A stretch of 64,000 bases of DNA from Allobosea sp. BH3 (lineage in GTDB: Bacteria > Pseudomonadota > Alphaproteobacteria > Rhizobiales > Beijerinckiaceae). The notes under the pieces were generated by a model that made no database searches, had not been told where the DNA came from, and saw only the letters and a program-made list of their open reading frames with translations. A program made the position numbers and the translations under genes. Positions 46,997 through 55,281 of the stretch are shown one piece after another (positions within the stretch are counted from its first letter, which is position 1; every line of letters starts with the position of its first letter). Location: positions 434,001 to 498,000 of the forward strand of contig NZ_JAIMCA010000006.1 of the NCBI RefSeq assembly GCF_025499465.1, read 5' to 3'.

Positions 46997-47596
46997 TCAG
47001 AGCGCGCGGCTGCCGCGCGCGACGGCGCGGGCGATCGCGGCCGATACCTGCGCCTCGGATCGGCGAAAGCTTTCGGCATCAGGTGTCGAGACCTGGACCA
47101 TCACGCTGAGCGGCCGAGCCGCTCCGCCCGCGGCGCGCACGCCGAGCCTCCCATCCAGCCCCCGTGAGAGCGGCATGATCGCCTCGGCGCCCTGCTCGCC
47201 CATCAGGCCGAGCCCGCGTCCGGTCGGGAAATAGGAGGGCGCGGCGACGATGCCGCCCTGGGCGAAGGGCATGACGGATGAGCCTGGAGCGCTGGCCCTG
47301 GCCAGACCGAGGCTTCCGGTGAAGAGACCCGTAAGGCTTTTCATGCCAGAACCGAGCAGGCTGGAGAGCGTGCCCTGCAGCGGCGTCAGCGCCATCTTGA
47401 GCAGGCTGTCGGTCATCGTCCGACCGACGCCGCGCAGGACATCCTCGAAGCGCTTGCCCTCGACGATGCCCTTCGAGAACGCATTTACGATCGATTTACC
47501 AAAGATTTCCGAGGAACGGTTCAGAGATTGAGTCAGCTTGTCCATCGTCCGGATGCCGGACAGGCGGGTGGAATCGACGAGATCTTCGTCGGCCAT
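46997..47596 (-). CDS. GTA gp11-like tail tape measure protein
   Basis: A 199-residue protein. The N half is helical (KLTQSLNRSSEIFGKSIVNA) and the middle has the tape-measure signature FAQGGIVAAPSYFPTGRGL followed by GEQGAEAIMPLSRGLDGRLG. Its shortness fits the very short tail of GTA particles. I chose ATG 47596 because AGAGG lies 6 nt before it; another ATG is 18 nt upstream. Confidence 0.9.
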   Translation of the reverse strand: MADEDLVDSTRLSGIRTMDKLTQSLNRSSEIFGKSIVNAFSKGIVEGKRFEDVLRGVGRTMTDSLLKMALTPLQGTLSSLLGSGMKSLTGLFTGSLGLARASAPGSSVMPFAQGGIVAAPSYFPTGRGLGLMGEQGAEAIMPLSRGLDGRLGVRAAGGAARPLSVMVQVSTPDAESFRRSEAQVSAAIARAVARGSRAL

Positions 47597-47631
47597 GGGA
47601 ACCTCTTGAGACATTGGTTGAGGAGCCTGAC

Positions 47632-47793
47632 TCAGGCATCGGGGAAGGCGGCCATCAGCGCGGCGAGGCCGGCCCGGTCAGCCACGCCGCTCTGCTCCGG
47701 GCGATGCGCGTGGAGCGCGGCGGCAATCTCACGCGGCGTCGCGGCCCAGAACTGCTCGGGCGGCCAGCGCAGCCGGCCGAGCCCGAAGGCCAT
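47632..47793 (-). CDS. Small GTA tail assembly chaperone-like protein (rcc01693-like)
   Basis: A 53-residue protein, MAFGLGRLRWPPEQFWAATP then REIAAALHAHRPE. This resembles the small gene between g10 and g11 in RcGTA clusters (rcc01693 family). GGGAGG precedes the ATG. Family members often have FPWEDV just before this Met; the same residues are encoded upstream here, but no start codon is found for them before the gp10 stop. Confidence 0.72.
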   Translation of the reverse strand: MAFGLGRLRWPPEQFWAATPREIAAALHAHRPEQSGVADRAGLAALMAAFPDA

Positions 47794-47825
47794 GACATCC
47801 TCCCAGGGAAAATCCGCCGGGGCGC

Positions 47826-48176
47826 TCAGGCCGCCGGCGGCTGCGGAGGGCGGGCTTCGTCGCTCCCGCCGAAGGTTGCTTCGAGCAGGGTGATGGCGGC
47901 CGAGATCACACCGTTCAGCCCGCCGTCGAAGGAGAGCCCCGCGACATCCTCGTCGCGGATCGCCTGCCCCGCGCCACGCAGGCCGGCGGCGATGATGCGG
48001 ATGATGTCGCGGGCGGAGAGCTGCCCGCCGATGAAGTGCTCGCCCAGCGCCGGCAGGCTGTCGACGGCGAAGGCTTCCTCGAGTTCGGCAAGTGCGCCGA
48101 GCGTGAGCCGCATCGGCAGGGATTGCCCAGCGACCATGAGCGCGGTCTCGCCGCGATGACGATTGACCATCTGCAT
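47826..48176 (-). CDS. GTA gp10-like protein
   Basis: A 116-residue protein with MVNRHRGETALMVAGQSLPM, then LRLTLGALAELEEAFAVDSL, a pattern shared with GTA gp10 and related tail assembly chaperones. It lies between the major tail protein and the small rcc01693-like gene, as in RcGTA. The acidic C terminus is partly disordered. Confidence 0.88.
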   Translation of the reverse strand: MQMVNRHRGETALMVAGQSLPMRLTLGALAELEEAFAVDSLPALGEHFIGGQLSARDIIRIIAAGLRGAGQAIRDEDVAGLSFDGGLNGVISAAITLLEATFGGSDEARPPQPPAA

Positions 48177-48181
48177 TCTCC

Positions 48182-48589
48182 TCAGAGCGCCGTGAAGGCG
48201 AGTTGGCCGGCCGATTCCAGCGAGAGATCGAAGGTGACCTCGGCGGCATGGTCGCCGCGATATTCCAGGCTGGTGAGCTGGAACGGCCCCTCGACCGTGC
48301 CGAAATCCGGCACGACGACCTGCCAGCTGCGGATCGCGCCATCGAAGAAGGTCTGGCGCACCAGCGCGTCAGAGGCCTCGTCCTTGAAGATGCCCGAGCC
48401 CGAGATGCTGGCCCGGCGCACGCCGGCGCCGGCCAGCAGCTCGCGCCAGCGCCCGGCCGATTCCGCATGGGTTACGTCGACCGTCTCGGCGTTGAACGCG
48501 ATCTGGCGCGCCCTCAGGCCCGCCACGGTGACGAAAGCCTCGCCATCCGCCGCCTTGAGCAGCAGATCCTTGCCCTTCTGTGCCGGCAT
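48182..48589 (-). CDS. GTA gp9-like major tail protein
   Basis: A 135-residue tail tube protein of the TP901-1 type: MPAQKGKDLLLKAADG, then FNAETVDVTHAESAGRWREL and LTSLEYRGDHAAEVTFDLSL. These are hallmark stretches of the GTA major tail protein. The ATG at 48589 follows GGAGAGG; the frame runs eight codons longer. Confidence 0.92.
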   Translation of the reverse strand: MPAQKGKDLLLKAADGEAFVTVAGLRARQIAFNAETVDVTHAESAGRWRELLAGAGVRRASISGSGIFKDEASDALVRQTFFDGAIRSWQVVVPDFGTVEGPFQLTSLEYRGDHAAEVTFDLSLESAGQLAFTAL

Positions 48590-48609
48590 GCGGCCTCTCC
48601 TTCCATCAA

Positions 48610-49020
48610 TCAAAGTGTTTCGGTGACGGCGCGGAAGCGGATCATCACGAAGGGAACCCCTTTGCGGGCCTCCCGTGCGAGGCGGCTCGACAGCCAGCGC
48701 AGATTGACGAGGGCGTGGCCCGCCACAGTGAACTCCGCCTCATCGAGCGCGGCGACGATCAGGCCTGCCGCCTCGAGCGCCTGCCGGGAGGAAGCGCTCT
48801 CCGCTGCCCAGACGTAGAGGTTGAACTCCTGCTCGCAGCCGCGCTCCGTGCCCGTCGACCAGTCGCTGGCCTCGGCCTCGCCATGGGTCACGTAGAGGCC
48901 GCGCATGGCGCGCGGGGCCTCGTCGTGGATGCGTCCGGGGCCGATCAGCGTCGTCAGCGCCGCATCCGCCGCCAGCCGCGTCTGAATCGCAGCGCGCAGG
49001 GCGAGGATGGCGTCGCTCAT
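48610..49020 (-). CDS. GTA gp8-like tail terminator (DUF3168)
   Basis: A 136-residue DUF3168 protein starting MSDAILALRAAIQTRLAADA, with LIGPGRIHDEAPRAM and ending in VPFVMIRFRAVTETL. In GTA and HK97-like tails it caps the tube. Its start overlaps the gp7 stop by 4 nt. Confidence 0.91.
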   Translation of the reverse strand: MSDAILALRAAIQTRLAADAALTTLIGPGRIHDEAPRAMRGLYVTHGEAEASDWSTGTERGCEQEFNLYVWAAESASSRQALEAAGLIVAALDEAEFTVAGHALVNLRWLSSRLAREARKGVPFVMIRFRAVTETL

Positions 49021-49355
49021 GGCGTCTCCTCCTCGACGAGGCAGGTGAGGTGCCGGCGCGAGCCATCCGGATCGGCTACCGAGCGGACGTCGAAGATGCG
49101 GTCACCGTCGCGCAGGCGCTTGCCGGCATCGAGATCGCCGCGCCATCGCAGCGTGACGCGATACGTGCCGACCTGCTCTGGTCGCCCCCGCCGCCAGACC
49201 TCGGAGCCGGAGAGCCATTCCATCTGCGCCCAGAAGGCGCCGACAATCTCGAAGGCCCGAGTTGCGCCACCGAGGCCGTCCGGCGTCGCAACCGGCGCCT
49301 CCAGCACGAGCCTGCGCCGCAACCGGCCTATCGGGGTCTTGCCATGGCCCGGCAT
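49017..49355 (-). CDS. GTA gp7-like head closure/adaptor protein
   Basis: A 112-residue head-tail adaptor of the phage H-T-join type: LRRRLVLEAPVATPDGLGG, then FWAQMEWLSGSEVWRRG and LRDGDRIFDVRSVADPDGSR. Three nt separate it from gp6. Confidence 0.91.
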   Translation of the reverse strand: MPGHGKTPIGRLRRRLVLEAPVATPDGLGGATRAFEIVGAFWAQMEWLSGSEVWRRGRPEQVGTYRVTLRWRGDLDAGKRLRDGDRIFDVRSVADPDGSRRHLTCLVEEETP

Positions 49356-49358
49356 GGC

Positions 49359-49928
49359 TCAAAGCCTCCCCCGGCGGAAGGGCGCTATCAGCGCGGCAAC
49401 CGCCCTCGGCAGCGACTGCGCATCGCGGCTCGCGACGTCGCCACGCTCCTCGAACCAGCGGGCCGCGAGACGCAGCACGGCCTGGCGCAGCGGGGCCGGA
49501 ACGGCGGCGGCCGTAGCGCCATAACCTGCGGCGATGTCGATCTCGATGGCGCCGTGGGTCCGGCCGATCTCAGGCACTTCGCCCGTCACGCGGATCAGGG
49601 GAGGATCGGCCGTCTTGTCCAGCGTCAGCGCCGCGCCGGCAACCGGCTGTGCACTGCCCAGCACGTCGTAGACGCGCGCCGCCTGGATTCGCATCAAGGG
49701 GGAGAGCGGCAGCCGGATCTCGCCGCTCGCGGGCCAGCGATCGAGCACGATCCGCCAGGGCTGCTCGACCAGGCAGCGGCCTGCCGCCGCCTCGATCATC
49801 AGCCGCGCCGCGGTGATCAGCGTGGCGAGGAGATCGTCCTCTTCGGTCTGGTCGAGGCGCAGGAATTGCCGGGCCTCGGCCAGGGTCACGGGCTCCATCT
49901 CCGGCGGTGCGAGCGCGAGCGGCGTCAT
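49359..49928 (-). CDS. GTA gp6-like head-tail connector
   Basis: A 189-residue connector (HK97 gp6-like, phage_connect family) with EPVTLAEARQFLRLDQTEED, LITAARLMIEAAAGRCL and IDIAAGYGATAAAVPAPLRQ. I chose ATG 49928 for its AAGGAAG ribosome site; ATG 49943 is alternative. The capsid gene should be just upstream as in RcGTA, but here 1.9 kb of + strand protease genes intervene. Confidence 0.92.
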   Translation of the reverse strand: MTPLALAPPEMEPVTLAEARQFLRLDQTEEDDLLATLITAARLMIEAAAGRCLVEQPWRIVLDRWPASGEIRLPLSPLMRIQAARVYDVLGSAQPVAGAALTLDKTADPPLIRVTGEVPEIGRTHGAIEIDIAAGYGATAAAVPAPLRQAVLRLAARWFEERGDVASRDAQSLPRAVAALIAPFRRGRL

Positions 49929-50007
49929 CTTCGCTTCCTTCAACAGTTCATCTGCAAGGGTTCATCTGGCGGCCGCGACGCGCTATCAGCCACCTCAGGA
50001 GGATCTG

Positions 50008-50775
50008 ATGGGCATCGCAGAACGGATCGTCGCGCTCGGCTTCGCCTGCGCTCTTGGGGCCCTGCCCGCGCAGGCCGTGGTCGGCGGGCGCGAAGGCGGG
50101 CCGGCTGCCGGCTCGACATTGATGGTGCTCAACGCCCGCGGCGGGGTCTGCACCGGGATCGTGTTGTCCGCGCGCGCCATCTTGACGGCCGCGCATTGCG
50201 CTGCCGGCGGCGCTGAACTGCGCGTCCACTGGCGCGAGAGCGGTGAGCCGGTGCTCGTCGCGCCCGCTGCGGTCGCGCTGCATCCGGAATTCGACGCCGG
50301 GGCGATCCAAAGCCGCCGCCGCTCGATCGACCTGGCGCTCGTCAGGCTGACCGATCCCCTGCCCGGCCGGTTCGGCGCAGCGGAACTTGTGGATGGCCCG
50401 CTGCCGCGCGTCGGCAGCCCTGTCACGCTCGCCGGCTACGGTGTCGCCCGCGAGGGCGATGCCCGAAGCACCGGGACCTACCGCTCCGCGGCTCTTTCAG
50501 CCGTCGAGCCCTATGGTCCGGGCCGCATCCTGATCTGGGCGGCCGATCCGGCCGGGGCCGGCAAGCGGCCGGGCGCCAGCGCCTGCCAGGGCGATTCCGG
50601 CGGCCCCATGCTCTCTGGTGACGGTATCGTCGCCGTCACGAGCTGGTCGACGGGACCGAAGGGGAAGAATTGCGGGCTTCTGAGCCAGGGCGTTCTGGTC
50701 GCGCCGCAGCGGAGCTGGATCGACGCCACGCTCTCGCGATGGGGCGAAAGCGCGCGCTGGAATGGCATCCCCTGA
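50008..50775 (+). CDS. Secreted chymotrypsin-fold serine protease 1
   Basis: The 255-residue protein has a signal peptide (residues 1-23, ending PAQA) directly followed by VVGG, the mature N terminus of active trypsin-like enzymes. The triad is LTAAHC (His), SIDLALVRL (Asp) and GDSGGP (Ser). The residue six before the Ser, at the base of the S1 pocket, is Ser, so trypsin specificity for Arg/Lys is unlikely. Four mature cysteines fit two disulfides (the 42-58 and 191-220 pairs). ATG 50008 follows CAGGAGG. It is on + inside the minus-strand GTA cluster, divergent from g6. Confidence 0.9.
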   Translation: MGIAERIVALGFACALGALPAQAVVGGREGGPAAGSTLMVLNARGGVCTGIVLSARAILTAAHCAAGGAELRVHWRESGEPVLVAPAAVALHPEFDAGAIQSRRRSIDLALVRLTDPLPGRFGAAELVDGPLPRVGSPVTLAGYGVAREGDARSTGTYRSAALSAVEPYGPGRILIWAADPAGAGKRPGASACQGDSGGPMLSGDGIVAVTSWSTGPKGKNCGLLSQGVLVAPQRSWIDATLSRWGESARWNGIP

Positions 50776-50848
50776 TGGAACGCAGGGCGATACTTGTCCT
50801 CGCTGCCCGACAGACCCTAGATTGATTCCACATCAACCGGTTCGCTTC

Positions 50849-51694
50849 ATGATCTCCCGAACGTCATTCGCCTTCGCCCTGTCCTTTGCAGCGGCGCTGC
50901 TCGCAGAGCCGGCTGCCGCCGTCGTCGGCGGGGTCGATTCGCGCGATGCCCTCGGCCCGCGGGCGTGGACCGTGCGGGTCGAGACCAGCCGGGGCGAGCT
51001 CTGCTCCGGTGCCGTCATCGCGCCGGAGATCGTGCTGACGGCGGCGCATTGCCTCATGGGCGGCGGTTCGATCAGCGTGGTCAGCCTCGACCAGCGCTTC
51101 CGGGCACGGCGCCAGATGGTGGTCGCAGTGCTGCCGCATCCGAGCTTCGTACCCGGTACGACGCCCCGCACCCAGCCCGGCACTGACCTCGCGCTGTTGC
51201 GTTTGGCCGAGCCGCTGCCGCGCGACATCGAGCCGCTGACGCTGGGCGGCGGCCTCTGGCAGGGCGAAACCGTCGTGATGGCGGGCTACGGTCTTTCCTC
51301 CGAGAACAACAAGGCGACGGCCCGGCGCCTGCGCGAGACCCGGCTCGTCAACGCCGGCAACTACACGACGCAGAACACGGTCAAGGTCGCGGTCGACGTC
51401 GAAGCGCGGGGCGAGACGCCGGGCGCCGGCGCCTGCCGAGGCGATTCCGGTGGGCCGGTGCTGCGCGGTTCGGCCCGCTCGCGAGACCTCGTCGGCATCG
51501 TGAGCTGGTCGAGCGGACCGCTGAATACGCGGGCCCGGCGCATCTGTGGCGGCTTCACCGCGATCACCCCGATCAACGAGTATCGCAGCTGGATCTCGCA
51601 AGGCAGCGCGCGGCTCCTGAACGTCGGTGCCGAGGCGCGGTCGGAGGACGCCGTCCAACCGCGCGCCGCCTTCAGCTGGTGGTTCTCGCGCTGA
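50849..51694 (+). CDS. Secreted chymotrypsin-fold serine protease 2
   Basis: The 281-residue protein has a signal peptide (residues 1-24, ending PAAA), again followed at once by VVGG. The triad is LTAAHC, GTDLALLRL and GDSGGP; the S1 base residue is Gly. Four mature cysteines. A tail of about 25 residues after the fold ends in SWWFSR. It follows protease 1 after 73 nt and looks like its diverged tandem copy. It converges on the capsid gene, with a hairpin repeat between. Confidence 0.9.
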   Translation: MISRTSFAFALSFAAALLAEPAAAVVGGVDSRDALGPRAWTVRVETSRGELCSGAVIAPEIVLTAAHCLMGGGSISVVSLDQRFRARRQMVVAVLPHPSFVPGTTPRTQPGTDLALLRLAEPLPRDIEPLTLGGGLWQGETVVMAGYGLSSENNKATARRLRETRLVNAGNYTTQNTVKVAVDVEARGETPGAGACRGDSGGPVLRGSARSRDLVGIVSWSSGPLNTRARRICGGFTAITPINEYRSWISQGSARLLNVGAEARSEDAVQPRAAFSWWFSR

Positions 51695-51705
51695 GAGCTC
51701 TTTAG

Positions 51706-51804
51706 GCGTCATTCTCGGGCGGCGCAGAGCGCAGATCCGAGAATCTCTCGCCGGAAAGAACGTCTCCCCGTCCTGAGATGCTCGGGTCAAGCCCGAGCAT
51801 GACG
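51706..51804. repeat. Dispersed two-hairpin repeat, copy 5 (inverted)
   Basis: GCGTCATTCTCGGGC ... GATGCTCGGGTCAAGCCCGAGCATGACG (first and last 15 bases are diagnostic) in the 123-nt gap between protease 2 and the capsid gene stop. The right hairpin pairs ATGCTCGGG with CCCGAGCAT and could end transcription from either side. Confidence 0.8.
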
Positions 51805-51817
51805 CGAGCAGGAGCGC

Positions 51818-53065
51818 TCACACCGCGAACTTCAGACCCTTGATCGCCGCGAAGTCCTGGACACCACCGCCGACGCGCTTGGTGGTGTAGAACAGCACAT
51901 AGGGCTTGGCGGAATAGGGATCGCGCAGGATGCGCACGCCCGCCCGGTCGACCACGAGATAGCCGCGCCGGAAATCGCCAAAGGCGATGGAGACGGCGTT
52001 GTTAGCGATGTTCGGCATGTCCTCCGCCTCGACCAGCGGAAAGCCGAGCAGCGTCGCCGGGGCGCCGGCCGAGGCCGGGGGCTGCCAGAGATAGCTGCCG
52101 GTCGAGTCCTTGAACTTGCGGATCGCAGCTTGCGTCTTGCGGTTCATTACGAAGGCGGCGTTCTGGCGGTAACCGGCCTTCAGCGCATAGACGAGGTCGA
52201 CCAGCGTGTCGGACGGATTGGAGGCCGGGAAGGCACCGGCGACGCCGGTGTTCAGCACGCCGATATTGCCCCAGCTCCAGCTCGCCTCGGCCACGGTCGG
52301 ATAAGCCAGGAATCCCTTGGGCTTGTCGATGCCGTCGCCATTGACGAAGGCGGCGCCCTCCTGCTCGGCGAAGACGCTCTCCACTTCTTCGGCGATCCAC
52401 TGGTCGATATTGACGATGGCGTCGTCGAGCAGCGTCTGCGTCGCGGCCGGCATGGCGTAGAGTTCCATGGCCGGGAAGGAGAGCTCGGCCAGCGTCGGCG
52501 AGCCGGTCTGCGGCCGGGCGGCGGCCTCGGCGACCCAGCCCGAGGCCGGGCCGGTGGTGGAGAAGGCCTTCTTGTAGGTGCCGGACGAGATGGTGCGGAC
52601 CGTCGCCAGCGAACGGATCGGCGAGACGGCAGCCAGGCGGCGCAGGATCTCGCCCTCGACTGTCGAGGGCGCGAGATAGCCGCCGTCCGGGCCGGATCCG
52701 GCCGAAAGCGCCTTGGCTTCGAGCCGCTTCAGCCCGCCGGCCTCGCCGCTGCGGACATAGGCCGCGAAGGCCGCCTTGTGCTCGGCGACGAGCGGATCGC
52801 GGGCATGGCCTTCATGGCCAAGCGCCGGGCGGGCGCGCTCCAGCGTCAGCCGGTCGATGCGGCGCATCGTGTCGTCGAGCGCGGCGTCCATCCGCACCAG
52901 CTTCTCCTCGGTCAGCGGATCGGCGCCCTGGCGGGATTCGATCCCGGCGAGGCGTTCCTCATTGGCGGCGCGGTAGCTCTCCAGCGTGTAGCGCAGATCC
53001 TCATAGGCCAGCGTCAGATCGGCGCCGGCGGCCTTGGTCTCGGGCGCGTTGTCGAGATGGGTCAT
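51818..53065 (-). CDS. GTA gp5-like major capsid protein (HK97 fold)
   Basis: A 415-residue HK97-type capsid protein. The first 120 residues are a helical delta-domain; mature sequence starts near ALSAGSGPDGGYLAPSTVEG. Family stretches are AFVNGDGIDKPKGFLAYPTV, WQPPASAGAPATLLGFPLVE and AFGDFRRGYLVVDRAGVRI. It forms the GTA head after cleavage by gp4. Confidence 0.96.
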   Translation of the reverse strand: MTHLDNAPETKAAGADLTLAYEDLRYTLESYRAANEERLAGIESRQGADPLTEEKLVRMDAALDDTMRRIDRLTLERARPALGHEGHARDPLVAEHKAAFAAYVRSGEAGGLKRLEAKALSAGSGPDGGYLAPSTVEGEILRRLAAVSPIRSLATVRTISSGTYKKAFSTTGPASGWVAEAAARPQTGSPTLAELSFPAMELYAMPAATQTLLDDAIVNIDQWIAEEVESVFAEQEGAAFVNGDGIDKPKGFLAYPTVAEASWSWGNIGVLNTGVAGAFPASNPSDTLVDLVYALKAGYRQNAAFVMNRKTQAAIRKFKDSTGSYLWQPPASAGAPATLLGFPLVEAEDMPNIANNAVSIAFGDFRRGYLVVDRAGVRILRDPYSAKPYVLFYTTKRVGGGVQDFAAIKGLKFAV

Positions 53066-53086
53066 GGTTGCTCCTTGAGAGTGAGA

Positions 53087-53596
53087 TCAGGCGAAGGCGT
53101 CCGGCTGCACGCGCTTTACGGCAGCGATCCGGGCCTGGGGCAGCATCGGGAAGGTGACGACCGACACCTCCCAGAGATCGACGCGCTCGAGACGGCGTAA
53201 GCCCGTGCGCGGTTCGGTACGGGCTTTCTCGGGCCGGAAGCCGATCGAGAGACCGTCGAGCGCGCCGTCCAGCATCAGCGCATGGATCTCGCGAGCCCGT
53301 GCCACGGCGAAAGAGAGCCGCCCGCGCACGAAGAGCCCGCGCGAATCCTCGGTCAGGCTCAGCCAGCGGCCAATCGGCTCGGCCGGGTCGTGCTGCCAGA
53401 GCAGCTTCACGCCGGAGGGGCCGCGCCGCGACAGGCTCTCGCGAAAGGCGCCGGGCTCGACCACATCCTTGCCGAGATCGGGGATGCGGAACAGGCTGGC
53501 ATAGCCTTCGAAGACGCCGTCCCGGCCGATGCGGGAGGGCTGGATCGGCAACAGCTTGGATTCGAGCGGGCCGCAGGCGGCGAGGCAGCTTCTCAT
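53087..53596 (-). CDS. GTA gp4-like HK97 prohead protease
   Basis: A 169-residue prohead protease: FEGYASLFRIPDLGKDVVEP, LLWQHDPAEPIGRW (catalytic His) and LSIGFRPEKA (catalytic Ser), the pattern of the HK97 protease family. ATG 53596 overlaps the stop of the small upstream gene (ATGA). It processes capsid protein gp5 and precedes it by 21 nt. Confidence 0.93.
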   Translation of the reverse strand: MRSCLAACGPLESKLLPIQPSRIGRDGVFEGYASLFRIPDLGKDVVEPGAFRESLSRRGPSGVKLLWQHDPAEPIGRWLSLTEDSRGLFVRGRLSFAVARAREIHALMLDGALDGLSIGFRPEKARTEPRTGLRRLERVDLWEVSVVTFPMLPQARIAAVKRVQPDAFA

Positions 53597-53781
53597 CGCC
53601 CGCCCTCCCGGCCGTCTCCGCCTTTGGAACCAACGGCGCGCTCGTTCTCGAGCCGGCCGAGGTTGCGGACGAAGCTGCTGAAGGTCTCTGTGGTGGCGAC
53701 TTTCACCGGGCGGCCGGGCTTGACCTGGATCTTCGGCGCCGGCCGGGAAGCGCCCTTGCCCGCATTCTTGCCTGCTTTCAT
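53593..53781 (-). CDS. Small basic GTA-cluster protein
   Basis: A 62-residue protein starting MKAGKNAGKGASRPAPKIQV, Lys/Arg-rich and probably disordered at both ends, with VATTETFSSFVRNLGRLENE between. It overlaps both neighbours by 4 nt (ATGA each side), good evidence of translation. No known function; RcGTA has short ORFs in this place too. Confidence 0.65.
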   Translation of the reverse strand: MKAGKNAGKGASRPAPKIQVKPGRPVKVATTETFSSFVRNLGRLENERAVGSKGGDGREGGR

Positions 53782-53975
53782 GAATCCCCCTCGTGGCGTG
53801 CGTTGAAGCGGTTGAGCTCGCGGACGAAATCGTCGAAGCGGCGGTTCGCAGCCGTGAGCTCCCGCAGGACGAGCCAGGCGAGGCCGGAAGCGCTCGCGGC
53901 CCAGAGCAGCAGGCCGAGATGGCCGACATCGGCGCGGCCGACGAAGGCGGTCACGACCTGTTCGAGCATGTTCAT
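53778..53975 (-). CDS. Small membrane protein at the g3.5 position of the GTA cluster
   Basis: A 65-residue protein with one membrane helix (HLGLLLWAASASGLAWLVL, about residues 19-37) and a charged amphipathic C-terminal helix (RRFDDFVRELNRFNARHE). It overlaps the portal gene and the next small gene by 4 nt each. The place equals orfg3.5 of R. capsulatus; I cannot show homology by eye. Confidence 0.7.
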   Translation of the reverse strand: MNMLEQVVTAFVGRADVGHLGLLLWAASASGLAWLVLRELTAANRRFDDFVRELNRFNARHEGDS

Positions 53976-55153
53976 GCGGAGCCCTCCCTTGAGGTGCGGC
54001 GGCCGTATCCGACCGCTTCGCGTTTCTCGTCATCGGTGAGGAAGGCGGCCGCTCCGAGCCGCCGCCAAAGCGATTCCCGCTCGTCGGCCAGTGCCTCGAC
54101 CGCATCGAGATCGGGATCGAGCGTGAGATCGTCCCCGAGGGCAGGCCCCAGCCATTGCGCCAGGGACTGCGCCGTGCGCCGGACCAGCGGGATCACCGTC
54201 TGGCGCCAGAGCGCCCGGTTCGCCTCGGCGAAATTGGCGTGGGTGTTATCACCCGGCAGGCCGAGCAGCAGCGGCGGCACGCCGAAGGCGAGCGCGATCT
54301 CACGTGCCGCCACGCCCTTGGCCGCGACGAAGTCCAGCTCCGCCGGCGTCAACGAGAGCGGCTTCCAGTCGAGCCCGCCTTCGAGCAGGAGCGGACGGCC
54401 GGCATTGCGCGCTCCCTGGAAGGAATCCTCCAGTTCCTGCTTCAGCCGCTCGAACTGCGCTTCCGTGAGTGTCGCGCCTTCCGGCCCGTCATAGACCAGC
54501 GCGCCGGAGGGCCTCGCGGCATTGTCGAGCAACGCCTTGTGCCAGTTGCTGGCGGCGTTGTGGATGTCCAGCGAGGCGGCCGCCGCCTCGATGGGCGACA
54601 GGCCGTAATGGTCGTCGACCGGGTGGAACAGCGTCAGGTGCAGGATCGGCGCGGGATCGGCCTCGTCCTGCCGGAAGCGCACCGTGTCGCCGCCGACCGT
54701 ATAGTCGTAGGCCTCGGGCCAGCCGTTGCGGCCCGGCACGACGCGCATCCGGTCGGGCCTCAGCACATAGAGCTCGCGCGGCTCGCGGCCCGTGCTCACC
54801 GCCTCGACATAGGCGTTGCCGGCGACGAGCAGGTGGCCGAACAGCGTCTCCCGGAAAGCGATTCCGCCCTGGCGCGGATTGGGCTGCTCGATAAGTGCGA
54901 GCGCGGGGTGTTCCGGCATCTCGCGGCTGCCAACCTTGGCGACGAGCGGGGTCTGTGCCGCCGCCTCGGCGATCACTCGCACACAACGATGCACCACCGG
55001 ATTGCGCTCGTAGCCCTCGCGCGAGAGCGCGACATAGTCCCGCGGCGTCCAGACCGCGCGCCCCGCCTCGTGCAGGGCGATCAGCGGCCCGACGCGCGAG
55101 CGCTTCTGGTCCGGCGCGGCCCAGCCGCGCAGGTTGCGAAGGAAATCGAACAT
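53972..55153 (-). CDS. GTA gp3-like portal protein
   Basis: A 393-residue HK97-family portal protein: VHRCVRVIAEAAAQTPLVAK, LFGHLLVAGNAYVEAVS, LFHPVDDHYGLSPIEAAAAS and the wing LLGLPGDNTHANFAEANRAL. It forms the dodecameric DNA gate. It follows terL after a 128-nt gap carrying a partial repeat, and overlaps the g3.5-like gene. Confidence 0.95.
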   Translation of the reverse strand: MFDFLRNLRGWAAPDQKRSRVGPLIALHEAGRAVWTPRDYVALSREGYERNPVVHRCVRVIAEAAAQTPLVAKVGSREMPEHPALALIEQPNPRQGGIAFRETLFGHLLVAGNAYVEAVSTGREPRELYVLRPDRMRVVPGRNGWPEAYDYTVGGDTVRFRQDEADPAPILHLTLFHPVDDHYGLSPIEAAAASLDIHNAASNWHKALLDNAARPSGALVYDGPEGATLTEAQFERLKQELEDSFQGARNAGRPLLLEGGLDWKPLSLTPAELDFVAAKGVAAREIALAFGVPPLLLGLPGDNTHANFAEANRALWRQTVIPLVRRTAQSLAQWLGPALGDDLTLDPDLDAVEALADERESLWRRLGAAAFLTDDEKREAVGYGRRTSREGSA

Positions 55154-55227
55154 GGATGTCTCGCTGTTTGAGCGTTAGCGAAGCCTTGGAACGAGGCCGA
55201 CAGCCCCATCCACCAACGACATCGGCT

Positions 55228-55273
55228 CTGGATTGCGGGCTCAGACCTGCGGCCTGCCCCGGAATGACGGCGG
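55228..55273. repeat. Partial dispersed repeat between terminase and portal genes
   Basis: TGCGGGCTCAGACCTGCGGC then CCCCGGAATGACGGCG: the ATGACGG end matches the large repeat family. The rest of the gap 55154-55281 shows nothing else. Confidence 0.4.
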
Positions 55274-55281
55274 AAAGTCTG

